A stretch of 64,000 bases of DNA from Anaerolineales bacterium UBA6055 (GTDB taxonomy: Bacteria; Chloroflexota; Anaerolineae; Aggregatilineales; Phototrophicaceae): contig DIYL01000049.1 of the NCBI GenBank assembly GCA_002428985.1, forward strand, positions 1-64,000, given 5' to 3'. This document shows positions 18,229 through 27,917 of the stretch, piece by piece. How positions within the stretch are numbered: the first letter of the stretch is position 1; each line of letters opens with the position of its first letter. The notes below the pieces were generated by a model, which was not told the DNA's origin, made no database searches, and saw nothing but the letters and a program-made list of their open reading frames with translations. The position numbers and the translations under genes are program-made.

Positions 18229-18678
18229 CTATGTCTGAGTGGTGATATATTTCAAAATTTCAACGACTTGATCAGGTGTTTCGGTAGTCGCAATCGCGGA
18301 TGCGTCTACTTCTTTGAGCGCGTGGGTTAAGTCTGGCGCATGTAGTGTAATCACAGACTTGCCTTTCGCAGTCGCATACCCCGCTTCGAATGCGGCGTTC
18401 CACTGACGATATTTATCTCCAAACTTAACAACCACCACATCAGATTTTTCAATGGCGGTCTTGATGCGGACGCTATTGATTTTGGCGGCTTTATGGTCGT
18501 ACCAGAATTTTTTGTCCTCATCGCCGAGAATATCACCACCCACGCTATCACTGGCGGCGTGGGTTACAACAGGGGTGAGAATCGTGATCGGCAAATTATG
18601 GGCTTCAACTCCCTGTGAGATTTGTTCGCGCCAATCGCTATGAATTTCACCAGAAAGATAGACGGTTAGGTTTAGCAT
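18229..18678 (-). CDS. ytoQ: YtoQ family protein
   Basis: 149 residues starting MLNLTVYLSGEIHSDWREQI, which with FWYDHKAAKINSVRIKTAIE and FGDKYRQWNAAFEAGYATAKG matches the YtoQ family (nucleoside 2-deoxyribosyltransferase-like fold). Its biochemical function is not established. I place the start at 18678 rather than at 18711 because GGGA lies upstream at a suitable distance and family members start with this strand. Confidence 0.85.
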   Translation of the reverse strand: MLNLTVYLSGEIHSDWREQISQGVEAHNLPITILTPVVTHAASDSVGGDILGDEDKKFWYDHKAAKINSVRIKTAIEKSDVVVVKFGDKYRQWNAAFEAGYATAKGKSVITLHAPDLTHALKEVDASAIATTETPDQVVEILKYITTQT

Positions 18679-18864
18679 GATGGTTTCCCTTCTTATGGAC
18701 TGTTTTATCATGCCCCTAAGTTACCGAGAAACCCATACCAATTCAACGCAGAAAACGCTTAGAATTTATAATGAGCGGTCGGTTGTTGTAAAATATGTCA
18801 ATTTTAATCAAATGATCCGGATAGCAATATGCTAGAGTAAAGATATAGACGCAAAGGTAACCCC

Positions 18865-19710
18865 ATGACACCTGTAAATAAAGCGATTTGGTTTATTGAG
18901 AGTCATTTTGATGATGATATCAACCTACAGACTATTGCCGATATGTCTTATGTCTCACGGCATCATCTCGTGCGGGCATTTGGTACGGCAACGGGCTATT
19001 CAGTCATGCGGTATGTGCGGGCAAGACGATTGAGTGTCGCCGCCGAAAAATTAGTGACAGGTGCGCCGAATATCTTAGATGTCGCAATTGATGCTGGCTA
19101 CAACTCACATGAAGCTTTTACCCGTGCATTTTGTAATCAATTTGGAATTACGCCGGAAGCCTTGCGTCGGCAACAGCATCTGGAAAATATATCTCTAGTG
19201 GAGCCAATTATCATGACAGAACAAACCTATAATAATCTACAACCGCCCCAAATAATTACGGGAAAATCCATCCGGCTTGTCGGACTCACCGAGCGCTATA
19301 GTAATAATGCCCCTGCACATATTCCATCGCAATGGCAACGATTTGGTCAATATCTTGATTCATTCGATGCAATCCCGAACCGTACCGAACATGTAACATA
19401 TGGTGTGTGCACATATATGCACGATAATGGCGACTTTGATTATATAGCAAGTGTTGCTGTCTCAGATTTTGAGAATGTGCCTACAGAACTAGCAACATTT
19501 TCATTGCCTGAACAGCTCTATGCTGTCTTCACTCATACCGACCATATTTCAACAATTAGCCAGAGCTGGCACACCTTATGGAACAAGACTTTACCAGAAT
19601 CTGGCTACGAATTTATTGATGCACCCACATTCGAACGCTATGATGATACATTTGATCCGGTAACTGGCACGGGTGGTATTGAACTGTGGGTACCCATCAA
19701 AAAAGCATAG
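18865..19710 (+). CDS. AraC family regulator with GyrI-like effector domain
   Basis: 281 residues. AraC helix-turn-helix pair at the N-terminus: LQTIADMSYVSRHHLVRAF and ILDVAIDAGYNSHEAFTRAF, followed from about residue 125 by a GyrI-like ligand domain (LVGLTERYSNN..., AVFTHTDHISTISQSW..., EFIDAPTFERYDD, IELWVPIKKA). This arrangement is that of the Rob/SoxS-linked multidrug-type regulators that bind hydrophobic effectors. Targets are unknown. Confidence 0.88.
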   Translation: MTPVNKAIWFIESHFDDDINLQTIADMSYVSRHHLVRAFGTATGYSVMRYVRARRLSVAAEKLVTGAPNILDVAIDAGYNSHEAFTRAFCNQFGITPEALRRQQHLENISLVEPIIMTEQTYNNLQPPQIITGKSIRLVGLTERYSNNAPAHIPSQWQRFGQYLDSFDAIPNRTEHVTYGVCTYMHDNGDFDYIASVAVSDFENVPTELATFSLPEQLYAVFTHTDHISTISQSWHTLWNKTLPESGYEFIDAPTFERYDDTFDPVTGTGGIELWVPIKKA

Positions 19711-19723
19711 TTAGAACTTTCAT

Positions 19724-19749
19724 AGTGTGGCACATTATGTCGCCACACT
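19724..19749. terminator. Bidirectional terminator overlapping the pfkB stop
   Basis: Perfect 8-bp arms AGTGTGGC (19724-19731) and GCCACACT (19742-19749) around a 10-base loop. It serves two convergent genes, and its right arm lies within the last codons of pfkB. Confidence 0.7.
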
Positions 19750-20664
19750 GATCTTCTCGTATAGCTTTTCAGTATCGGATTTACGGCAGAGTTCGGTTCC
19801 GGGTGTCATAACCGTCGCTGTCCCCGCTGCAATTCCCCAACGAACTGCATCAATCAAATCACGCCCTTCAGCCAGCCCCATGACTATACCGCCGACCATA
19901 CTATCACCTGCGCCGACTTTACTTTGGACTTTGACCAGTGGTGCACGCATATGGGCGTAGTCAGTTGCTGTCACTAATGACGCACCAGCGGCACCCATCG
20001 ATACAACCATAACCTCCGCCATCCCCTCAGAAATTAAACGGCGGGCGATTGAAATGAGATGCTCCTCACCGAGCACTTCTTCACCGGAAAATGTCTCAAG
20101 TTCTTTGAGGTTCGGCTTGAGCATATACACGCCTTTACCAAATGCTTGGCTGAGGGGTTTGCCGGATGTATCAACAATGACGCGAATATCATATTCGGCG
20201 GCGTAACGCGTGATCTCGCCGTAGAATTCGATCGGTACACCAGGGGGCAAACTCCCACTAGCGACAATATACTGTGGCTCAAGTTCAAATACCGCTTCAA
20301 TCGCATTAATCCATTCATCGGCATTTAGCTCAGGACCTGGCATATTAAAACGGAATTGTAGCGTCGAGCTTTCTTCGAAAACAGCAAATCCTTCGCGGGT
20401 TAATCCATCGATTTCGACGGGTTGATTGGTGATTCCTTCTTCATCCAGTAGTTCCTTGAGCATCACACCTGTATGACCACCGCTGGTATAGACAGCCGTT
20501 GATGTGCCACCGAGGAACTTAATCGCCCGCGAGACATTGATGCCACCACCACCGGGGTCAAATGTCGGGGATTCGCAACGCATTTTAATTTCGGGAGCTA
20601 CCGTCCCAATGCTGGTGCTGACATCCAATGATGGATTCATCGTTAATGTAACAATTTTTTCCAT
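19735..20664 (-). CDS. pfkB: 6-phosphofructokinase, PfkB (Pfk-2) type
   Basis: 309-residue sugar kinase closely following the layout of E. coli Pfk-2: TLTMNPSLDVS, FDPGGGGINVSRAIKFLGG, FRFNMPGPELNADEW, SGSLPPGV, MLKPNLKELE, and the anion-hole signature KVGAGDSMVGG, ending with TPGTELCRKSDTEKLY. It phosphorylates fructose-6-phosphate in glycolysis. Related 1-phosphofructokinases share the fold, but the C-terminal GTxLCxxxDTxKxY pattern favours Pfk-2. Monocistronic by appearance. Confidence 0.88.
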   Translation of the reverse strand: MEKIVTLTMNPSLDVSTSIGTVAPEIKMRCESPTFDPGGGGINVSRAIKFLGGTSTAVYTSGGHTGVMLKELLDEEGITNQPVEIDGLTREGFAVFEESSTLQFRFNMPGPELNADEWINAIEAVFELEPQYIVASGSLPPGVPIEFYGEITRYAAEYDIRVIVDTSGKPLSQAFGKGVYMLKPNLKELETFSGEEVLGEEHLISIARRLISEGMAEVMVVSMGAAGASLVTATDYAHMRAPLVKVQSKVGAGDSMVGGIVMGLAEGRDLIDAVRWGIAAGTATVMTPGTELCRKSDTEKLYEKISVAT

Positions 20665-20802
20665 AAATCGTTTTCCTCATCCACTGTACTTATAAAATCT
20701 GTCATATTGTATCGTATGCACATTAAGATTTGTCAATCGGATAGTTCCTATGACATAACGGTTTGATCTACGATTCACCAAATTTTGCGCTATAATATCG
20801 GC

Positions 20803-21357
20803 ATGACACAGACACAAACCTACACACATCCCAACTCAACAACCTATCGCATCACCCAAATTTTAGTCTTAATTGGGTTGATTGTTCTCTTACTGACAAT
20901 CCCACTACAGATCATGATTGCTGTGCTATTTCCTCAGGCGATGTTATTTTACATGTCGGCAATTATCACATTGTTGTTTGTCGCGCCGTTGTTATTGTAT
21001 CTTGTCACCACTCCGACCGTCTCACTTTCAGCCGAGGGCATGACGATCCACCCATTTATCGGCAAACCGCATCATTTGACATGGGACGAGATCGACCGTG
21101 TCGCGTATTATCCGCTGTTACCACGCCAAAATCATGAAGTAAATAAACGGCTGGTTGTTGGTCGTAAACGTTATAAACCGGCTGAGGGTATTATGCTGAT
21201 TTCCTCTAAATTGCCACAAGTCTATCGTATTGGTGGATTTTTTGCTGGTGAACGCGGGCGGAAGATTATTGCATTAACCAATCGCACCCATACCAACTAC
21301 GACTATCTCCACAAACAAGTCATCAAACAAACGCAAACAGACCTCAACGATTCCTAA
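20803..21357 (+). CDS. Hypothetical membrane protein with PH-like domain
   Basis: 184 residues from the ATG at 20803. Two membrane helices (about residues 20-45 and 53-75) are followed by a soluble beta-rich segment (VSLSAEGMTIHPFIGKPHHL, WDEIDRVAYYP) resembling bacterial PH domains. The function is unknown. A TATAAT box at 20791-20796 lies only 6 bases before the ATG, so the transcript would be leaderless; the frame is open 18 bases further upstream to a TTG, but that would start inside the -10 box. Confidence 0.6.
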   Translation: MTQTQTYTHPNSTTYRITQILVLIGLIVLLLTIPLQIMIAVLFPQAMLFYMSAIITLLFVAPLLLYLVTTPTVSLSAEGMTIHPFIGKPHHLTWDEIDRVAYYPLLPRQNHEVNKRLVVGRKRYKPAEGIMLISSKLPQVYRIGGFFAGERGRKIIALTNRTHTNYDYLHKQVIKQTQTDLNDS

Positions 21358-21486
21358 CGCCAAATTGTGTCACAACCGCTCGCAATATTAGACAATCGCA
21401 ATAATTAAAAACCTTAATTATCAAAATGAATAATTAATATATAATCAACTTGCATATAGCTATTTTATTGTTAGGAGTAAGAGATA

Positions 21487-22686
21487 TTGTCACAGCAAGA
21501 CATACAAGTAAAAACAGGTCGTTTAACAGATATGCTCGGGCAACTCGAAGATAAGCAACAACAACTTGAACAACTTGTCGAGCACATCCCCCTATCTATT
21601 GCAATGTTTAATACGAATATGGAATATTTGGTTGCCAATCGTATGTGGATTGATGGTTATGGGCTCGGTGACCAAGACATTATCGGTAAAAGCCACTATG
21701 AAATTTTCCCCGAAATTGGCGATGATTGGAAAGCGATTCATAAACGCTGTCTAGCCGGAGATATTGATCGTAATGACCGTGCGCCATTTCCACGGGCAGA
21801 TGGCAAAATGGATTATATCCGCTGGGAAGTACGTCCGTGGTTTCGTAAAGATGGCGGTACAGGCGGGCTTGTGATGTATACCGAAGTCATCACACAACGC
21901 GTCGAACTTGAGTTAGAGCGTGAAGACTTACTGAAACGCGAACGGGAAGCACGGGAAAAAGCCGAAGAAGCAACCCGCTTGAAAGACTTATTCCTCGCGA
22001 CAATGAGTCATGAATTACGCACCCCGCTGAATGCGATGATGGGATATTTGCAACTGTCATTGTTTAGCGGTCAACTTTCAGAAGACAATCAATATATGAT
22101 TGAACGGTCACTCGGCAATAGTAAACGCCTACTAACACTGATTAATGACATCCTCGATTTGTCACGTATTAATGCAGGTACACTCAAAATCGTCCCTGCT
22201 GATGTCTCCATCAAGACGATCACGGATACGATTTATAGGGATATCTCATTACAAGTAGGGGATAAACCGATTGAATTTATGATGGTTGTTGAGGAGTCCA
22301 TCCCCGAAACCATTACACATGATAGCGATCGTATCACCCAGATTATCATTAATTTGTTGACCAATGCGATTAAATTTACTGAGGATGGGCATATTAAAGC
22401 GGTAGTCAACTGTAAAGATGACACACTCATCTTACAAGTCGAAGACACTGGAAAAGGCATTCCGCCATCAAAGCTTGAATCTATCTTTGATGATTTTGTA
22501 CAGATGGATAACTCGATGAAGCGACAACACCGTGGTGTTGGACTAGACTTAGCGATTGTCAAACGCCTTGTCATGATGATGGACGGCACCATTAATGTCG
22601 AAAGTGAAGTCAATGTCGGTAGCACATTTACAGTGACATTACCACTTAACTTGCCTATACACGATACTACAACAGAAAGTGAATAA
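21487..22686 (+). CDS. PAS-domain sensor histidine kinase
   Basis: 399 residues, soluble. A coiled segment (LGQLEDKQQQLEQLVEH), one PAS domain (residues about 30-140), a linker helix, then HisKA with MSHELRTPLNAM and HATPase with IINLLTNAIKFT, VEDTGKGIPP and RGVGLDLAIVKRL. The last motif has Asp where GTGLGL is usual. It starts at a TTG with AGGAG 9 bases upstream. Two receiver proteins follow 6 and 25 bases downstream; this is a signalling operon. Confidence 0.9.
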   Translation: MSQQDIQVKTGRLTDMLGQLEDKQQQLEQLVEHIPLSIAMFNTNMEYLVANRMWIDGYGLGDQDIIGKSHYEIFPEIGDDWKAIHKRCLAGDIDRNDRAPFPRADGKMDYIRWEVRPWFRKDGGTGGLVMYTEVITQRVELELEREDLLKREREAREKAEEATRLKDLFLATMSHELRTPLNAMMGYLQLSLFSGQLSEDNQYMIERSLGNSKRLLTLINDILDLSRINAGTLKIVPADVSIKTITDTIYRDISLQVGDKPIEFMMVVEESIPETITHDSDRITQIIINLLTNAIKFTEDGHIKAVVNCKDDTLILQVEDTGKGIPPSKLESIFDDFVQMDNSMKRQHRGVGLDLAIVKRLVMMMDGTINVESEVNVGSTFTVTLPLNLPIHDTTTESE

Positions 22687-22692
22687 CATATA

Positions 22693-23121
22693 ATGAATAG
22701 CATTCCAAAAGCATTTGATGGTTGGACTGTTTTAGTTGTCGAGGATGAAGCTGATAGCATGGATGTCGCCTACCGTATTCTGACGTTAGCAGGAGCAACG
22801 GTACTCCAAGCAGGCAATGGACAAGAGGCTCTAGACATCCTCAATAATAGCACACCAGATTTCATCCTCTCGGATTTGTCGATGCCTCACATGAATGGTT
22901 GGGAGCTTCTAGAAACATTAAAAGAAGACCGGCGCACCATAGATATTCCAGTTATTGCATTGACAGCCCATACCATGCCCGGTGACCGTGAAAAAGCCAT
23001 TCGAGCAGGATTTCATAACTACATTTCTAAGCCATTAGATTTGTCCAAGTTGATCAATCAGTTGGTGAATATTCTCGTGGACTTGCCACAGTTCGAAGAC
23101 GCACTCAAACACTTCCAATAA
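22693..23121 (+). CDS. Single-domain response regulator
   Basis: 142-residue receiver domain with acidic pocket LVVEDEADS, phosphoacceptor Asp in FILSDLSMPHMNG, Thr in VIALTAHTMPGD and the conserved Lys in NYISKPLD. No output domain. It follows the kinase gene by 6 bases, so it is probably its direct partner, acting by protein interaction. Confidence 0.9.
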   Translation: MNSIPKAFDGWTVLVVEDEADSMDVAYRILTLAGATVLQAGNGQEALDILNNSTPDFILSDLSMPHMNGWELLETLKEDRRTIDIPVIALTAHTMPGDREKAIRAGFHNYISKPLDLSKLINQLVNILVDLPQFEDALKHFQ

Positions 23122-23146
23122 CATTACACTCAAGGAGATTTACACA

Positions 23147-23497
23147 ATGTCATCAACTATTTTAGTTGTCGAAGATGAACACGATGCCCGTGATGTGATG
23201 TCACGTTTACTAAAATCTGTAGGAGATGTCGATTCAGTTGTCTCAGCCGAAGATGCACTCGTCAATATACAAGAAAAACACTATCAACTTGCCGTGATTG
23301 ACCTGTCCTTACCAGAAATGGATGGCTTTGAGTTACTCCAAAATATCCGCCAAGATGGACATACAATGCAGTGTATTGCAGTGACAGCATTCCATACACC
23401 AGAATTGGAACAACAAGCCTTGCAGGCTGGTTTCGATGGCTATCACCCTAAACCAATTGACCATATGACCTTTATGGCATCATTAGGATCGTTATAA
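23147..23497 (+). CDS. Single-domain response regulator
   Basis: 116-residue receiver: ILVVEDEHDA, LAVIDLSLPEMDG (phosphoacceptor Asp), IAVTAFHT and YHPKPIDH (Lys). AAGGAG lies 9 bases before the ATG. Third gene of the kinase-receiver operon. The two receivers may form a relay or compete for one kinase. Confidence 0.9.
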   Translation: MSSTILVVEDEHDARDVMSRLLKSVGDVDSVVSAEDALVNIQEKHYQLAVIDLSLPEMDGFELLQNIRQDGHTMQCIAVTAFHTPELEQQALQAGFDGYHPKPIDHMTFMASLGSL

Positions 23498-23514
23498 TCA
23501 TCATTTATCTAAAT

Positions 23515-23550
23515 TTGTTGCCCTCTTCAATAAAGTGAAAAGGGCAACAA
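23515..23550. terminator. Hairpin ending the kinase-receiver operon
   Basis: 10-bp perfect arms TTGTTGCCCT (23515-23524) and AGGGCAACAA (23541-23550), with a further TTC/GAA pairing inside the loop. No T run follows, so termination may not be intrinsic. Confidence 0.55.
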
Positions 23551-23761
23551 TCGCCTTAAATTATCTTGACTATACCAACTCGCGTAAACCTCAACCAATG
23601 CTGCGCTTAGCTAAAACTAAACGACGATAAATATCAACATCTCTTGCTATTTGTCTAAATCTGTTGTACCCGAAAGTACTATAACTCCAAATTGGTAATA
23701 TGCTATCATATAAATACTTAAAGCAAGCTCAACCGTTTACTTAGTTACAATGAGGTGTAAG

Positions 23762-24616
23762 TTGGCAAAAGTATCGGATGTAAAGAATGCAATTAATCGT
23801 GGAGATAAAAAACAAGCCCTCAAGTTATTAAAAGAAACCCTCACCAAAAACCCCAGCGCAGAAGCATGGTATTTAGCCGCACAATTATCTAATGATGATA
23901 CTAAAAAGAAACAATACCTCCAACGTGCTCTGAAGCTAGACAAACGTCATGTTAAATCCCTAAATATGCTGAACGACCTCGGCAGCACTACACAACAAAG
24001 CAGTGATGGTTTCTTGACACGAGCTTGGTACTTCGTAGAAGATTTTGGACAAGATAGCCGTTTATTAGGCGGCATGGGACATTATCAAAGAATATCAATT
24101 GTCTTGAGTACGTTTGTCATGGTGATAGCTGGCTTTTTAGTCATCTTGAGTAGCATCTTTTCTGGAAGTGATGCATCTACACCACCTGTGGTTGAACGTT
24201 TGGAGGCAGAACCACTCCCATTCAATCTAGAGACCGATACATTTATAAATCACTTTGAATCCAGTGAATTGACAATTGAACAAATTGACCAGATTGAACT
24301 AAGTGATGAAGAAAAGGTCTTACAAGTCGAGATGGACAATGGATTAGGGACAATTGTGACACGTACTTTCAATATCACCAATCAATACATCTTAAAGATA
24401 GCAGATGCAGAACAAACACATGATGTAACGGTACAGTTCTATGGATCATTTTTAGAAGCTTCATATCATCAGATCGTATTAAAAGGTGAAGCTGAAGATA
24501 CGTCTATCGAATACCTCAATAATAGTATTTTGATTTATCCACAGGTCTTAAACGAAGCCACTGCACAGACTCTCATTGATGTTTATAGAGATGCGCCAAC
24601 GCCTGTCAATTCATAG
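23762..24616 (+). CDS. TPR-like membrane protein of unknown function
   Basis: About 284 residues. The N-terminal ~60 residues form two TPR-like helices (INRGDKKQALKLLKETLTKNPSAEAWYL, KQYLQRALKLDKRH, shown in parts). One membrane helix lies near residues 115-140, followed by an extracytoplasmic domain of ~140 residues. The start is a TTG at 23762 after AGGTG; an in-frame ATG at 23750 has no ribosome-binding site. The Flp-pilin-like gene begins 19 bases after its stop, so the two products may act together at the surface. Confidence 0.6.
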   Translation: MAKVSDVKNAINRGDKKQALKLLKETLTKNPSAEAWYLAAQLSNDDTKKKQYLQRALKLDKRHVKSLNMLNDLGSTTQQSSDGFLTRAWYFVEDFGQDSRLLGGMGHYQRISIVLSTFVMVIAGFLVILSSIFSGSDASTPPVVERLEAEPLPFNLETDTFINHFESSELTIEQIDQIELSDEEKVLQVEMDNGLGTIVTRTFNITNQYILKIADAEQTHDVTVQFYGSFLEASYHQIVLKGEAEDTSIEYLNNSILIYPQVLNEATAQTLIDVYRDAPTPVNS

Positions 24617-24635
24617 TTATTAGGGAGACATTATC

Positions 24636-25121
24636 ATGAACTTAAATCGTAGAGCGAATGATTCATCAATGCAAAAAGGACAAGGAATGGCAGAATACGC
24701 CTTAGTTATTATCCTTGTTGCTTTTGCATCAATCGTTATTCTGACTGTACTTAGTGGTGACGCAGGAGAAATGTTTGCATCAATTGCCTGTACAGTTCGC
24801 GGGGATGAAGACTGTGATATAGGGGGCACATGTTCGGGTGAACAGCTTGTTTTTAGTGACCCCAATGCTGCCTTTGGATGTTTGACAGAAACTAGCTTTG
24901 TGTTGGCGGTTGATACCACATGTGCCAATGCTCAGTTGTCATTAACCAGTTATGGCAACCTAGCATATGATACAAACCTCGAACTATATGGTATTTTTGT
25001 AAATCCTGCATCCGGGGGCGAATGTATCGGACGGTCAGCAGGTGGATTAGCTCCGCTAGGAACATATACGGTTGTCTCGACACATCCAGATGGCAATACC
25101 AAAACGCACACAATCCCATAA
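24636..25121 (+). CDS. Flp-pilin-like protein with Cys-rich extracellular domain
   Basis: 161 residues. A short leader ending in KG is followed by QGMAEYALVIILVAFASIVIL, the class IVb (Flp) prepilin signature, with Glu at mature position 5. Instead of ending near residue 60, as Flp pilins do, it continues with ~100 residues containing six Cys, probably exported and disulfide-bonded. It would be a pseudopilin or minor pilin. No prepilin peptidase or tad genes are in the window. Co-transcribed with the TPR-like gene upstream. Confidence 0.65.
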   Translation: MNLNRRANDSSMQKGQGMAEYALVIILVAFASIVILTVLSGDAGEMFASIACTVRGDEDCDIGGTCSGEQLVFSDPNAAFGCLTETSFVLAVDTTCANAQLSLTSYGNLAYDTNLELYGIFVNPASGGECIGRSAGGLAPLGTYTVVSTHPDGNTKTHTIP

Positions 25122-25138
25122 TTACCCACAATATTTGA

Positions 25139-25165
25139 AAGCTATCATGCTCATATTGATAGCTT
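25139..25165 (+). terminator. Terminator-like hairpin
   Basis: 9-bp perfect arms AAGCTATCA (25139-25147) and TGATAGCTT (25157-25165) with a 9-base loop, followed by CCCTTTAT. Confidence 0.6.
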
Positions 25166-25355
25166 CCCTTTATATAACCATCACTCTATACCTACTTTTT
25201 AAAAGTCCAAACTTCTGTGTAGATTCTCAATATAAGTTATCAAAACATCTAGATTATGCGTCTAATTTCATTGAGACCTGATGTGTGATTAAGCGCTAGC
25301 TTAGGTCAAGCATATATTATGATGCCATTATATAAGTCAAGAATAGGATCACACG

Positions 25356-25991
25356 ATGCCGAATGCACTTATCTGGGGCGCATCCAGTGGTATGGGGCAA
25401 GCACTTGTCAACCAACTCAGCGATGCAGGGTGGACAACCTATGCTGTTGCCCGCGATACCTCTAAAATCCCTTCAACTGCTGATTATACCTACGAATTTG
25501 ATGCTGACTCTCCCGATAGTATTTCGCAGGCTTGTTTCCTTGTGTCACAACAGGTTGATGGCGTAGTTGATTTAACTGTATATTTCTCTGGCAACCTCGC
25601 TTATGATAAATTGGATGCTATCGGTTACGATGGTTGGATGGCAACAATGAATAGTAACCTGAATGGCGCATTTTTATGTGCGACAGAAAGCTTGCACCTT
25701 ATGGAAAAAGGTGGGCATCTCATGTTTATCGGGGCATATATTGATCATATTCGTTTACCCAAAATGGGGGCATATGCTGTTGCTAAAGCTGCCCTTGCCG
25801 AACTTGTTACAATGCTTCGCAAAGAAAACCGTCGCATGAACATCTCAATTATCCGTCCCGGCGCTGTCGATACGCCCTTCTGGGAGCAAGTGAGTTTCAA
25901 AAAACCGGACGATGCCAAATCCCCTGATGTTATCGCACAAACTATTATCCAACATTATGATAGTAATAAAGGTGACGATATTAATCTGTAA
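25356..25991 (+). CDS. Short-chain dehydrogenase/reductase
   Basis: Classical SDR, 211 residues. Cofactor loop ALIWGASSGMGQAL, NLNGAFLCATESL, and the catalytic Tyr/Lys in GAYAVAKAALAEL. The usual catalytic Ser position reads IGAYIDHI, so Ser appears to be absent or displaced. Substrate unknown. Upstream AT-rich gap carries a possible -10 (TATTAT) near 25314. Confidence 0.8.
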   Translation: MPNALIWGASSGMGQALVNQLSDAGWTTYAVARDTSKIPSTADYTYEFDADSPDSISQACFLVSQQVDGVVDLTVYFSGNLAYDKLDAIGYDGWMATMNSNLNGAFLCATESLHLMEKGGHLMFIGAYIDHIRLPKMGAYAVAKAALAELVTMLRKENRRMNISIIRPGAVDTPFWEQVSFKKPDDAKSPDVIAQTIIQHYDSNKGDDINL

Positions 25992-26210
25992 ACCACACCG
26001 TGTATAAGATAAATTGACCACCGACAATAATCTTTAGGTGATATTATCCGTTGGATTTCCCATATATTTCCCTTTTGTTTTGATAAATTGGTCTGATCAT
26101 GATTATAATAGGGATAGGGATCATGGAATGCTAAGTCATTCCAAACACACATCATAATGCCGTTTAAACGATTAACTTCATAAACGGTTATATACTAGGA
26201 ATATGCTTGT

Positions 26211-27839
26211 ATGAAATTAACACCATACCAGCTTGGTGAATTGCGTATAGCAATACCGGATAACCAGACATTGTCTCGTGTGATTCGCATCATAGAAAAC
26301 GAAACACAACCACTAAGTGAAAAACCAGATTTTGATAGTTCATTTATTTCTGAAAATATTGACCTCATCACAAAAGCAATAGATTTTCTCCCCATCTCGT
26401 TCTATATCAAAGATCGTCAGAGTCGCTTTATCTTCGCAAATCGCCATACCGCTTATATTTTAGGTCAAGAGTCTAATAGCGATATTCTAGGCAAAACAGA
26501 TTTTGAGTTTATGAAAGAGTCTGTTGCTCATGAAAATTATGATAAAGAGCAATTATTGATATCAACAAGCACTGCCATATTGAATGAAGAACTATCTTCC
26601 ATAGATAGACACGGTCAACCGCTGTGGTTATTATCATCAAAACAACCGATTCGTAATGCATCAGGTGATGTCATTGGGCTGGTTGGCGTCAATATTAATA
26701 TCACGCGCCAAAAAGAAGTTGAACATGATCTTGAAGCAGAACGTAATCTCCTCCGCACGTTGATGAATATGTTAGATGGGCAAATTTTTATTAAAGACCT
26801 TAAGAGCCGCTTTATTATTGCGAATCATCAGGTCGTAAAGGGGACTGGTGTAGAGAAATACGAAGATATTGTGGGAACAACCGATTTTGATTATTTACCC
26901 GATGATGTTGCCCAAAAGTTCTATGAAGAAGAACAACAGGTCATCCATGATGGCAAACCGATAGTTAACAAGGAGATTCAACACCAGTCGGTGACATCAA
27001 ATAACCTCGACCAATGGTGGGTATCTACCAAAGCGCCCCTATATGATGAAGATAAAAATATTGTGGGGCTCGTAGGCTTTAACCGTGAAATTACCGAGCA
27101 AAAACGAGCGCAACAACGCGAAATCGAGTTTGAATTAGAACGTACCCGACGACAAATTTTATCAGACTTTATTGTTGGGTCGTCTCATGAATTCCGTAAT
27201 CCAATTGCTACGATTCAGAGTACATCGTATTTGCTAAGTAAAAGTGATGACCCTGATAAAAAAGTACGATATCTTGAAAAAATTAATCGGCAAACTGCTA
27301 CATTAACCCGCCTGATTGATATGATGAACCAGATGATGGTGTTTGACCGTGGGATTCAATTACATAAAGAAAATTATCCAGCGAAAACTTTCTTTAATGA
27401 TCTCATGATGGAATTTAAGGAGCGCATGGTAGAGAAACAGTTGACGTTAAACGTTGATGTATCCTCAGAAGTATCAAACATCTATGGTGACCCCACATTG
27501 CTAAGACAAGCTCTGTATTCGATTATAGAAAATGCTATTGCCTATACACATGATCATGGCGAAATCAGCCTGCGGGTGACGCTTAACCAACAAAATATAA
27601 TGATCCTGATTCGTGATACAGGTATTGGTATGACACAAGAAGTTGTAGACCGTGTTTTTGAACGGTTTTTCAGAGCTGATGCATCTCGTTCACTCAGTGG
27701 CTTCGGGTTGGGCTTATCCATTGCTAAACGCATTATAGAGTTGCATCGTGGTGATATATCCGTAACTAGTGAAGCCGGTGTTGGGAGCGAATTTATAATT
27801 AAGCTACCAATGCAACCCACCTACGACTTGGCAGAGTAA
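26211..27839 (+). CDS. Histidine kinase with two PAS domains
   Basis: 542 residues, soluble. After a ~50-residue N-terminus come PAS1 (residues about 55-160, FYIKDRQSRFIFANRHTAY...) and PAS2 (about 185-300, IFIKDLKSRFIIANHQVV...), which resemble each other, then HisKA (SSHEFRNPIATIQST) and HATPase (SIIENAIAYTH, RDTGIGMTQ, GFGLGLSIAKRII). No receiver is adjacent, so it is an orphan kinase. ATG 26211 is preceded by CTTGT rather than a clear purine box. Confidence 0.9.
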   Translation: MKLTPYQLGELRIAIPDNQTLSRVIRIIENETQPLSEKPDFDSSFISENIDLITKAIDFLPISFYIKDRQSRFIFANRHTAYILGQESNSDILGKTDFEFMKESVAHENYDKEQLLISTSTAILNEELSSIDRHGQPLWLLSSKQPIRNASGDVIGLVGVNINITRQKEVEHDLEAERNLLRTLMNMLDGQIFIKDLKSRFIIANHQVVKGTGVEKYEDIVGTTDFDYLPDDVAQKFYEEEQQVIHDGKPIVNKEIQHQSVTSNNLDQWWVSTKAPLYDEDKNIVGLVGFNREITEQKRAQQREIEFELERTRRQILSDFIVGSSHEFRNPIATIQSTSYLLSKSDDPDKKVRYLEKINRQTATLTRLIDMMNQMMVFDRGIQLHKENYPAKTFFNDLMMEFKERMVEKQLTLNVDVSSEVSNIYGDPTLLRQALYSIIENAIAYTHDHGEISLRVTLNQQNIMILIRDTGIGMTQEVVDRVFERFFRADASRSLSGFGLGLSIAKRIIELHRGDISVTSEAGVGSEFIIKLPMQPTYDLAE

Positions 27840-27917
27840 CGCCATAGGTAACAGTAAAACACCTCAAATATGATACACTGCATCCTGTAAACCACACACT
27901 AGCAGGAGGTATCACCC

